This document shows, one piece after another, positions 24,018-29,866 of a stretch of DNA of 29,866 bases (positions are counted from its first letter, which is position 1; each line of letters opens with the position of its first letter). Origin of the DNA: Thermocaproicibacter sp002410755. GTDB lineage: Bacteria > Bacillota > Clostridia > Oscillospirales > Acutalibacteraceae. Below the pieces are notes generated by a model. It ran no database searches and was not told the origin of the DNA. It worked only from the letters and a program-made list of their open reading frames with translations. Location: contig DAITDU010000018.1 of assembly GCA_036839715.1 (NCBI GenBank), positions 1-29,866 of the forward strand, in the 5' to 3' direction. Both the position numbers and the translations under genes were made by a program.

Positions 24018-24069
24018 AGGAAATAAATATTGGGAGAAGAGGCCGTCGGGCCGAGCGGAGGAAAATGGA

Positions 24070-24843
24070 TTGGGAAAAATCATAGCAATAGCCAACCAGA
24101 AGGGCGGCGTTGGAAAAACGACCACCGCAGTCAACCTCGCGGCAGCAATCGGCCGGAAAGGGATTAAGGCCCTGCTGGTTGATACGGATCCTCAGGGGAA
24201 TTCCTCGAGCGGTGTTGGGGTAGACCGCAGAAAGCTGAAAGCTTCCGTCTATGAAGTCTTGATTGGAAAATCCAAAACGAAAAATGCCATATTACCGACC
24301 GGCTTTGACGACCTTGATCTGCTCCCTTCAAGCCTTGACCTGGCAGGGGCGGAAATCGAGCTGATTGACCTTGTACACAGGGAATCACGGTTGAAAGAAG
24401 CTCTTGCGCCGGTTACCGCGGACTATGGCTATATTTTTATCGACTGCCCGCCGTCACTCGGTATTATCACGACCAATGCGCTTAACGCCGCAGACTCTAT
24501 TCTTGTGCCGATTCAGTGCGAATACTATGCGCTGGAGGGCCTTTCCCAGCTAATGAACTCTGTACGGATTGTCAAGCGCAGATACAATCCCCGGCTTGAG
24601 ATTGAAGGCGTGTTGCTTACCATGTATGACGGCCGCCTGAATCTTACCCAGCAGGTTGTGGCGGAAGTAAAAAAATTTTTCCCGCGCAAGGTGTTCGGTA
24701 CGGTTATCCCGCGCGCAGTGCGCCTTTCCGAAGCACCGAGCTTTGGAAAACCAATTCAGTATTTTGACCGGTCGTCGCGCGGGGCGCAGGCTTATGATGA
24801 ACTTGCGGATGAATTGATCCGCATGAATGGGGGGAAACCATAA
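24070..24843 (+). CDS. parA: chromosome-partitioning ATPase ParA (Soj)
   Basis: ParA/Soj is a deviant Walker ATPase which, with ParB, moves origins and influences DnaA. The 257-residue product has the deviant Walker A KGGVGKT (residues 11-17), LLVDTDPQGNSSSGVG, FIDCPPSLGIITTNAL and SEAPSFGKPI. The start is a TTG at 24070 with GGAGG exactly 8 bases before it. An ATG that begins the longer frame at 23977 has no support, and the ATG at 24065 is out of frame. Its stop lies one base before the parB start. Confidence 0.94.
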   Translation: MGKIIAIANQKGGVGKTTTAVNLAAAIGRKGIKALLVDTDPQGNSSSGVGVDRRKLKASVYEVLIGKSKTKNAILPTGFDDLDLLPSSLDLAGAEIELIDLVHRESRLKEALAPVTADYGYIFIDCPPSLGIITTNALNAADSILVPIQCEYYALEGLSQLMNSVRIVKRRYNPRLEIEGVLLTMYDGRLNLTQQVVAEVKKFFPRKVFGTVIPRAVRLSEAPSFGKPIQYFDRSSRGAQAYDELADELIRMNGGKP

Positions 24844-24844
24844 A

Positions 24845-25687
24845 ATGGCAAGAAAAGGGGGGCTCGGCAAAGGATTGGAAGCAATCTTTGCTGAGAATGA
24901 CGCCGAAGGCGAGCGCACGGCAATTACGCTTCGCACCGATGAGCTGGAACCAAACCGCAGCCAGCCGCGGCGTGATTTCAATGAGCAGGCGCTTTCCGAA
25001 CTTGCAGATTCCATCTCACAGCATGGAATCCTTCAACCACTCCTGGTGCGGCCGATTCCAGGCGGTGGCTATCAGATTGTTGCAGGGGAGCGCCGCTGGC
25101 GCGCAGCGCGGATGGCCGGGCTCAGCGAAGTACCTGCCGTAGTGCGGGAACTGACCGATGAGCAGGTTACAGAGCTTGCGCTGATTGAAAACCTTCAGCG
25201 CGAAGACCTTAACCCGCTGGAAGAAGCCAGAGGGTACCAGTCGCTGATGAACTCGTACTCTATGACACAGGATGACGTTGCAAAGACCGTAGGAAAATCC
25301 CGCCCGGCTGTCACCAATGCGTTGCGCCTGCTCAGCTTGCCGAAAGACCTGCAGGAGCTTGTCTCCGAAGGAAAAATATCCGCAGGGCACGCCCGTGCCC
25401 TCCTTGGTTTTCCTGATGAAAACTCAATGCGGGAAGCCGCAAAAGCTGCCGAAAACGGTGCGTCTGTCCGGGAAACTGAGAAAATGGCACAGGCGGTGAA
25501 GGCAGGGCCTAAAAAAGCAAAAAACCGCCCGCGCCCGCATTACTATGAGGAAGCAGAGCTTGCCCTGAAAGAACAGCTTGGGCGGAAAGTGCGCGTCAGC
25601 GGGACAAAGAAACGCGGTATCCTTCAAATTGAGTTTTACGGTGAGGATGACCTTGCCGGACTGATAAAATCCCTTAAACAGGATTAA
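24845..25687 (+). CDS. parB: chromosome-partitioning protein ParB (Spo0J)
   Basis: ParB/Spo0J is a CTP-dependent DNA clamp that loads at parS. The 280-residue product has the typical start MARKGGLGKGLEAIF, the CTP-binding GERRWRAARMAG and ENLQREDLNPLEEARGYQ, and the helix-turn-helix DDVAKTVGKSRPAVTNALRLL. The ParB-type specificity residues Arg (GKSR) and Gly (SAGHARAL) are present. ATG 24845 follows the GGGGGG at 10 bases and lies one base after the parA stop. An ATG at 24827 would sit inside that ribosome site. Confidence 0.95.
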   Translation: MARKGGLGKGLEAIFAENDAEGERTAITLRTDELEPNRSQPRRDFNEQALSELADSISQHGILQPLLVRPIPGGGYQIVAGERRWRAARMAGLSEVPAVVRELTDEQVTELALIENLQREDLNPLEEARGYQSLMNSYSMTQDDVAKTVGKSRPAVTNALRLLSLPKDLQELVSEGKISAGHARALLGFPDENSMREAAKAAENGASVRETEKMAQAVKAGPKKAKNRPRPHYYEEAELALKEQLGRKVRVSGTKKRGILQIEFYGEDDLAGLIKSLKQD

Positions 25688-25712
25688 AATCCGAAAACAG
25701 GAAGTGCTAAAA

Positions 25713-26996
25713 ATGATTGACATCAAACTGATCCGGAACGATCCGGAAAAAATCAAGGCCGGAGCAAAAAAACGTTGCCTTGACGCAGATGCAGCTGTGG
25801 ACGAAATCCTTGCGATTGACACGAAACGGCGTGAAATTACCACGATTGTAGAATCACTCCGTGCAGAGCAGAATGCGGCAAGTAAAAAAATACCCCAAAT
25901 CCGCAAGGCGGGCGGGGATGTTTCAGAACTCCTTGCACACATGAAAAAAATTTCAGCAAAAGTTAAGGAAAACTCTGCTGAACTTGAAAAGGCCGAGAAA
26001 AAGCAGAAGGAGCTTTTGCTCAGCCTGCCAAATATGCCGGATGATGATGTTGTGGCCGGCGGCAAGGAGAACAACAAACCACTTCATTATTTTGGCGAAA
26101 AGCCGAAGTTTGAAGGTTTTACCCCCAAAAACCACGTCGAGCTTTGTGAAAGCCTCGGCCTGATTGACTACACGCGCGGCGCAAAGCTTGCGGATGCGGG
26201 GACTTGGATTTACCGCGGCATGGGCGCAAGGCTTGAATGGGCGCTGCTCAACTTTTTCATTGACGAGCACCTCCGTGACGGCTACGAACTTGTCCTCGTT
26301 CCGCATATGCTGAAATATGAGTGCGGCCTGACTGCCGGGCAGTTCCCGAAGTTTACCGATGAGGACTACTGGATTGCAAACCCGACCAGCTCAGACAGGA
26401 AATTTCTGCTCCCAACGGCGGAAACTGCGCTCTGTAACCTGCACCGCGATGAAATCCTTTCTGCGGACGAGTTGCCAAAGAAATATATTTCCTATACGCC
26501 GTGCTACCGCCGAGAAGCCGGCAGCTACCGCAGCGAAGAGCGCGGAATGATACGCGGCCACCAGTTCAATAAAGTGGAAATGTTCCAGTATACGAAGCCG
26601 GAAGACTCCGACCAGGCATTTGAAGAGCTTGTCGGCAAGGCGGAACGCCTTGTGCAGGAGCTTGGCCTCCATTATCGCCTGAGCAAGCTTGCCGCGGGAG
26701 ACTGCTCGTTCTCCATGGCGCGGACTTATGACGTAGAAGTCTGGATTCCGAGCATGGGTATCTACAAAGAAGTCAGCTCCGCTTCCAATGCGCGTGACTA
26801 TCAGGCCCGCCGGGGGAATATTAAGTACCGTGCCGAAGACGGCAAGCTGCATTACGTCAATACGCTGAATGCTTCCGGCCTTGCCACAAGCCGCGTTTTC
26901 CCCGCCATTATGGAGCAGTACCAAAACGCAGACGGCAGTGTCACGGTGCCGGAAGTCCTGCGCAAATATGTCGGAACAGATGTCATACGCCCATGA
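25713..26996 (+). CDS. serS: seryl-tRNA synthetase
   Basis: SerRS, class II, charges tRNA-Ser and tRNA-Sec. The 427-residue protein has an N-terminal coiled coil (RNDPEKIKAGAKKRCLDADA to about residue 105), motif 2 YRREAGSYRSEERGMIRGHQFNKVEMFQYT and the serine site SFSMARTYDVEVWIPS with EVSSASNARDYQARR. Motif 3 reads NASGLATSRVFPAIMEQYQ; in E. coli the equivalent is NGSGLAVGR, so Gly before the Arg is replaced by Ser. A GTG at 25704 exists, but ATG 25713 has AGGAAG at 8 bases. The stop overlaps the thioesterase start by 4 bases. Confidence 0.95.
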   Translation: MIDIKLIRNDPEKIKAGAKKRCLDADAAVDEILAIDTKRREITTIVESLRAEQNAASKKIPQIRKAGGDVSELLAHMKKISAKVKENSAELEKAEKKQKELLLSLPNMPDDDVVAGGKENNKPLHYFGEKPKFEGFTPKNHVELCESLGLIDYTRGAKLADAGTWIYRGMGARLEWALLNFFIDEHLRDGYELVLVPHMLKYECGLTAGQFPKFTDEDYWIANPTSSDRKFLLPTAETALCNLHRDEILSADELPKKYISYTPCYRREAGSYRSEERGMIRGHQFNKVEMFQYTKPEDSDQAFEELVGKAERLVQELGLHYRLSKLAAGDCSFSMARTYDVEVWIPSMGIYKEVSSASNARDYQARRGNIKYRAEDGKLHYVNTLNASGLATSRVFPAIMEQYQNADGSVTVPEVLRKYVGTDVIRP

Positions 26997-27736
26997 GTAC
27001 AGAAACAGAAGAGGATCTTGCGGCCGAATACAGCCGCAGCCTGATTATCCCATCGTATGACGTAGGGCCGGGCGATACTTTAAAACTTGGCTCTGCCATG
27101 CGCCTTGCGCAGGAAACAGGCGAGCAGCACCTTGACCGGATCGGCGTCGGGTTTGAGGATCTGCGGAAAAAGACCGGCCTTGTTTTCTTTATGGTCTCGG
27201 CGCGGATTCGGATTTTCCGCTTCCCGACACACCGTGAGGCAGTTCGTATCTTCACACGGCCCCGCGGGCAGAACAAAGCCGAATATTACCGTGACTTCCG
27301 CTTTTTCGGCGCAGGGGACAAGCCGCTGCTGAGCGTTATGCAGGTTACCGTGCTGGCAGACGCGCAGACGCACCGCGTAAAGCGTGTGCGTGACCTTCAG
27401 GGCTTTGGGCCGGATGCTACCGGGCCAGTGAAGCCGGATGAACTCTGCCGGAGAATCCGTTTGCCGGAAGGCCTTGCGCCGCTCGGCGAACGCCGTGTTT
27501 TCCGCTCTGACCTTGACGCAAACAGCCATATGAATAATGCCGTTTACGGCGATATCGTGATAGATTTTCTTCCGCCCGAAGCGCGCAGTACCGCTCGGGA
27601 AATAGAAATCAATTTTGTCAACGAAGTATCGGAAGGCGACGTGCTTCATATCTGCGGCGGGAAAAGCGGGGGAAAATTTTACTTGAGCGGCAGCACCGGA
27701 GCAGGTGTGAGCTTTACAGCTTCCAGCCTACTGTGA
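26993..27736 (+). CDS. acyl-ACP thioesterase family protein
   Basis: This 247-residue protein looks like a double hot-dog acyl-ACP thioesterase (PF01643 type). The first half has SAMRLAQETGEQHLDRIGVGFEDLRKKTGLVFFMVSARIRI. The second has SDLDANSHMNNAVYGDIVIDFLP, with the catalytic Asn177 and His179 expected of the family. It would release free fatty acids from acyl carrier protein, possibly to adjust fatty-acid pools. ATG 26993 overlaps the serS stop (ATGA), so it is co-translated. The chain-length preference cannot be read. Confidence 0.82.
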   Translation: MSTETEEDLAAEYSRSLIIPSYDVGPGDTLKLGSAMRLAQETGEQHLDRIGVGFEDLRKKTGLVFFMVSARIRIFRFPTHREAVRIFTRPRGQNKAEYYRDFRFFGAGDKPLLSVMQVTVLADAQTHRVKRVRDLQGFGPDATGPVKPDELCRRIRLPEGLAPLGERRVFRSDLDANSHMNNAVYGDIVIDFLPPEARSTAREIEINFVNEVSEGDVLHICGGKSGGKFYLSGSTGAGVSFTASSLL

Positions 27737-27769
27737 TACGCTGGAATTTTTGGTTTTTCGCCGAAAGCC

Positions 27770-27827
27770 TTGATTCGGTGTTCAAAAAATGATAAAATGA
27801 ACTTTATACATTCGTAGAAGATACGAA
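27770..27827 (+). promoter_or_regulatory. guaB promoter and short leader hairpin
   Basis: TTGATT (27770-27775), a 17-base spacer and TAAAAT (27793-27798) form a reasonable housekeeping promoter. The leader, about 65 bases long, has the small hairpin TTCGTA/TACGAA (27811-27816, 27822-27827). It is too short for a purine riboswitch. Confidence 0.6.
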
Positions 27828-27868
27828 AAAGACGGGAAAAACGGGGGAAAAAGGAACGGAGGAACAGC

Positions 27869-29347
27869 ATGCTGAATACGGACTACTCCCAAAAATTTGT
27901 AAAAGAAGGACTGACGTTTGACGATGTCCTGCTAATTCCGGCGGAATCACATGTTCTGCCAAAACAGGTGGATATCACAACACACTTGACAAAAAAGATT
28001 AAGCTGAATATCCCGCTGATGACTTCAGCAATGGATACCGTTACGGAAACGAACATGGCCATTGCGATTGCGCGGGAAGGCGGCATCGGCATTATTCATA
28101 AGAATATGTCAATTAGGAAACAGGCCAGTATGGTAGACTGTGTAAAGCGCTCGGAAAACGGGGTTATCTCAAACCCATTTTTCCTTTCGCCGGAACATTC
28201 CGTCCAAGACGCTGAAAATGTGATGGAACGCTACCATATATCCGGTGTCCCAATCTGTAAGGATGGCCGGCTTGTTGGCATCATCACCAACCGTGACCTC
28301 CGCTTTATGGAAGGCGACGATTTTAAACAGCCAATTTCCGACGTCATGACGAAAGACCACCTTGTAACAGCACCCGTTGGAACAACGCTTGCGCAGGCAA
28401 AACAAATCCTCCGGCGCCACCGCATTGAAAAGCTGCCGCTGGTGGACAAGGACGGTAACCTCAAGGGCCTCATTACGATTAAGGACATTGAAAAAGCCGT
28501 CCAGTACCCGCATTCAGCACGTGATGACAACGGGCGTCTGCTTTGTGGCGCTGCAATCGGTGCGACAAATGATGTGCTTGACCGTGTTGCAGCGTTGGTG
28601 GAAGCCAGCGTTGACGCTGTGGTTCTCGACTCTGCCCATGGCCATAACAGCGGTGTGCTGGATGCAGTGAAAAAGGTCAAAAAGGTTTATCCTGACCTTC
28701 AGGTCATTGCAGGGAACGTTGCTACAGGCGAGGGAGCTAAAGCGCTTATCGACGCTGGCGCAGACTGCATAAAAGTCGGTATGGGGCCGGGTTCCATCTG
28801 CACGACGCGCATTGTGGCAGGCATTGGCGTACCGCAGGTTACAGCCGTTTACGACGCTGCCTGCGTGGCACAGGAAGCGGGAATCCCCGTGATTGCGGAC
28901 GGCGGCATCAAATTCTCCGGTGACATCACAAAGGCCCTTGCAGCCGGTGCGGACATTGCGATGATTGGCTCGCTGTTTGCGGGCTGTGAAGAATCCCCGG
29001 GGGAAACAGAACTGTACCAGGGACGCCGCTTCAAGGTTTACCGCGGCATGGGCAGCATGGCGGCCATGGGCCTCGGCAGCACGGACCGCTATTTCCAGCA
29101 GGGCTGCAAGAAGCTTGTACCGGAAGGCGTCGAAGGCCGGGTGCCTTATAAGGGGCCGCTTTCTGACACGGTATTCCAACTCATGGGCGGCCTGCGCGCC
29201 GGCATGGGATATACCGGATGTGCCAATATTGATGAGCTGCACTCCAAGGCGAAGTTCTGCCGGATTACTGGTGCAGGTCTGCGCGAAAGCCACCCGCATG
29301 ACATCCAGATCACCAAGGAAGCACCGAACTATTCTGTTTCCATATGA
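27869..29347 (+). CDS. guaB: inosine-5'-monophosphate dehydrogenase
   Basis: IMPDH oxidises IMP to XMP with NAD+, the committed step to GMP. The 492-residue product has the N-terminal LTFDDVLLIPAES, two CBS domains (roughly residues 95-210, with SVQDAENVMERYHISGVPI and TLAQAKQILRRHRIEKLPLV), the catalytic loop GMGPGSICTTRIVAGIGVPQ with Cys311, and MIGSLFAGCEESPGETELYQGRRFKVYRGMGSMAAM. GGAGG lies 6 bases before ATG 27869. It has its own promoter and is followed by the tRNA cluster. Confidence 0.96.
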   Translation: MLNTDYSQKFVKEGLTFDDVLLIPAESHVLPKQVDITTHLTKKIKLNIPLMTSAMDTVTETNMAIAIAREGGIGIIHKNMSIRKQASMVDCVKRSENGVISNPFFLSPEHSVQDAENVMERYHISGVPICKDGRLVGIITNRDLRFMEGDDFKQPISDVMTKDHLVTAPVGTTLAQAKQILRRHRIEKLPLVDKDGNLKGLITIKDIEKAVQYPHSARDDNGRLLCGAAIGATNDVLDRVAALVEASVDAVVLDSAHGHNSGVLDAVKKVKKVYPDLQVIAGNVATGEGAKALIDAGADCIKVGMGPGSICTTRIVAGIGVPQVTAVYDAACVAQEAGIPVIADGGIKFSGDITKALAAGADIAMIGSLFAGCEESPGETELYQGRRFKVYRGMGSMAAMGLGSTDRYFQQGCKKLVPEGVEGRVPYKGPLSDTVFQLMGGLRAGMGYTGCANIDELHSKAKFCRITGAGLRESHPHDIQITKEAPNYSVSI

Positions 29348-29380
29348 CTTTGGGGGCCATGCAAATATTTTATACAGCAG

Positions 29381-29410
29381 TTGACAATCCCGGTATCAGT
29401 ATAGTATAAT
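29381..29410 (+). promoter_or_regulatory. promoter of the tRNA cluster
   Basis: TTGACA (29381-29386) and TATAAT (29405-29410) both match consensus with an 18-base spacer. A transcript would start near 29417, at the foot of the hairpin that follows. Confidence 0.9.
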
Positions 29411-29417
29411 AATATTC

Positions 29418-29438
29418 GTCCCGCTGTGACAGCGGGAC
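29418..29438 (+). other. 5' leader hairpin of the tRNA transcript
   Basis: GTCCCGCT (29418-29425) pairs perfectly with AGCGGGAC (29431-29438) across GTGAC. It sits at the expected transcript start and 7 bases before tRNA-Met. It may protect the 5' end or influence RNase P processing. Confidence 0.6.
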
Positions 29439-29445
29439 ACAATAT

Positions 29446-29522
29446 GGCGGCGTAGCTCAGTTGGCTAGAGCATGCGGTTCATACCCGCAGTGTCGTTGGT
29501 TCGACCCCAATCGCCGCTACCA
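29446..29522 (+). tRNA. tRNA-Met (CAU), probably elongator
   Basis: A 77-base cloverleaf with acceptor GGCGGCG/CGCCGCU, a normal D arm (GCTCAGTTGGCTAGAGC), anticodon stem TGCGG/CCGCA, loop TTCATAC and T-loop TTCGACC, with CCA encoded. The anticodon CAU could also be a lysidine tRNA-Ile. An initiator is unlikely: it would have GGG/CCC in the anticodon stem and a mismatched first pair. Confidence 0.9.
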
Positions 29523-29527
29523 GCTAT

Positions 29528-29602
29528 GGCCCGGTGGTCAAGCGGCTAAGACACCGCCCTTTCACGGCGGTAACGCGAGTCCGATTCTCGCCCGGGTCAC
29601 CA
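29528..29602 (+). tRNA. tRNA-Glu (UUC)
   Basis: A 75-base cloverleaf with acceptor GGCCCGG/CCGGGUC, anticodon stem CCGCC/GGCGG, loop CTTTCAC (anticodon UUC) and encoded CCA. It follows tRNA-Met by 5 bases and is clearly processed from the same transcript. Confidence 0.95.
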
Positions 29603-29616
29603 TTTTGCCCTGCCGT

Positions 29617-29643
29617 ATTTGCGCGGATCAGGCGCAAATTTTT
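29617..29643 (+). terminator. terminator-like hairpin directly before tRNA-Val
   Basis: ATTTGCGC (29617-29624) pairs with GCGCAAAT (29632-29639), followed by four more T up to 29643. The T tract ends exactly one base before tRNA-Val. It would end part of the Met-Glu transcript, leaving Val on read-through. Confidence 0.55.
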
Positions 29644-29720
29644 GGACGCATAGCTCAGCTGGTTAGAGCGTTCGCCTCACACGCGAGAGGTCACAGGTTC
29701 GAGTCCCGTTGCGTCCACCA
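29644..29720 (+). tRNA. tRNA-Val (CAC)
   Basis: A 77-base cloverleaf with acceptor GGACGCA/TGCGTCC, D arm GCTCAGCTGGTTAGAGC, anticodon stem TTCGC/GCGAG (one mismatched or wobble end pair), loop CTCACAC (anticodon CAC) and T-loop TTCGAGT, with CCA encoded. Confidence 0.93.
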
Positions 29721-29758
29721 AAGGAAAGAGCCCGCACAAGCGGGCTCTTTCCTTTGGT
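29717..29758 (+). terminator. 19-bp hairpin that includes the ACCA end of tRNA-Val
   Basis: Bases 29717-29735 pair at every position with 29740-29758 across an ACAA loop. The lower four pairs use the discriminator and CCA of tRNA-Val. It has the form of the cluster's terminator, though the run of T lies within the stem rather than after it. Confidence 0.75.
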
Positions 29759-29866
29759 CTGGGAACGGGTGAGAACCTGTTTTGGAGCAAAAGAGAAGAG
29801 AAGAAAAAAATCCTCCGCGCGGGCGGCGTTCTTTTCCGCGGAACGCGGGAAAAGCTTGGCACACCT
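29759..29866. other. right-edge gene-free stretch
   Basis: After the terminator there are 108 bases with an A/G-rich run (29785-29810) and a GC-rich, partly self-complementary tail (29812-29850). I see no gene or clear signal before the window ends. Confidence 0.4.

Larger units (their letters stand above)
23748..24069 (+). other. noc-parA spacer
   Basis: This 322-base stretch holds, in order, a 15-bp hairpin (23796-23829), a parS site (23932-23947) and an extended -10 promoter (24009-24017). I see no other gene in it; frames opening here are only upstream extensions of parA. Confidence 0.7.

Noticed and set aside
27799..27868. Purine riboswitch ahead of guaB
   Set aside because: The leader is only about 65 bases and shows just a 6-bp hairpin, with no purine-aptamer core.
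29461..29862. Open frames across the tRNAs on both strands, ending in GLEPVTSRV or carrying RIAQLVRAF
   Set aside because: These are well-known false proteins produced by translating tRNA genes.
1..29866. CRISPR array, insertion sequence, prophage or toxin-antitoxin pair
   Set aside because: No regularly spaced repeats, transposase, integrase or paired small toxin genes were seen; gene content is conserved core.

Overview
The window is a housekeeping chromosomal segment spanning the replication-origin neighbourhood of a low-to-mid-GC member of the Bacillota, most likely class Clostridia and probably the Oscillospiraceae/Ruminococcaceae. The reasons are the dnaA-dnaN-S4-recF-remB-gyrB-gyrA block facing away from the rpmH-rnpA-yidD-yidC-jag-mnmE-mnmG-rsmG-noc-parA-parB block, the presence of RemB (DUF370) and Noc together with ParAB, and the style of the small proteins. 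The genus is not readable from the sequence alone.

Layout. From 1 to 1976 (minus) lies an ABC export cassette (ATPase, ABC-2 permease, and the 5' end of a third gene running off the left edge). A short DUF1015-like gene (2234-2923, plus) is the only gene in the left half that opposes the others. From 2958 to 15348 everything is on the minus strand. In transcription order it runs dnaA, dnaN, S4-domain protein, recF, remB, a zinc-ribbon membrane protein, gyrB, two tandem YcxB-like membrane proteins, gyrA, an LprI-like lipoprotein, a small membrane protein and a Nudix hydrolase. The strands diverge at 15349-15712. From 15713 everything is on the plus strand: rpmH, rnpA, yidD, yidC, jag, mnmE, mnmG, rsmG, noc, parA, parB, serS, an acyl-ACP thioesterase, guaB, and a tRNA Met-Glu-Val cluster ending in a long hairpin.

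How it works together. Genes on both sides are transcribed away from the dnaA region, as expected for two replichores leaving oriC. DnaA-box-like repeats are concentrated in the dnaA-dnaN spacer (13671-13892). Segregation is served by ParA and ParB with two parS palindromes: one exact site inside mnmG at 21686-21701 and one with a single centre change at 23932-23947, upstream of parA. A Noc-type ParB paralogue carries Noc-like specificity residues but no obvious N-terminal membrane helix. The rpmH-to-jag block supplies ribosome, RNase P and membrane-insertion functions; mnmE and mnmG modify tRNA; rsmG methylates 16S rRNA.

No unmistakable new system is present. The most useful second looks are the unusual origin repeats, the dnaA start, the tandem YcxB genes wedged between gyrB and gyrA, the Noc paralogue, the parS inside mnmG, and the hairpins around tRNA-Val. 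A run of 22 N (6919-6940) interrupts gyrA without changing its frame.
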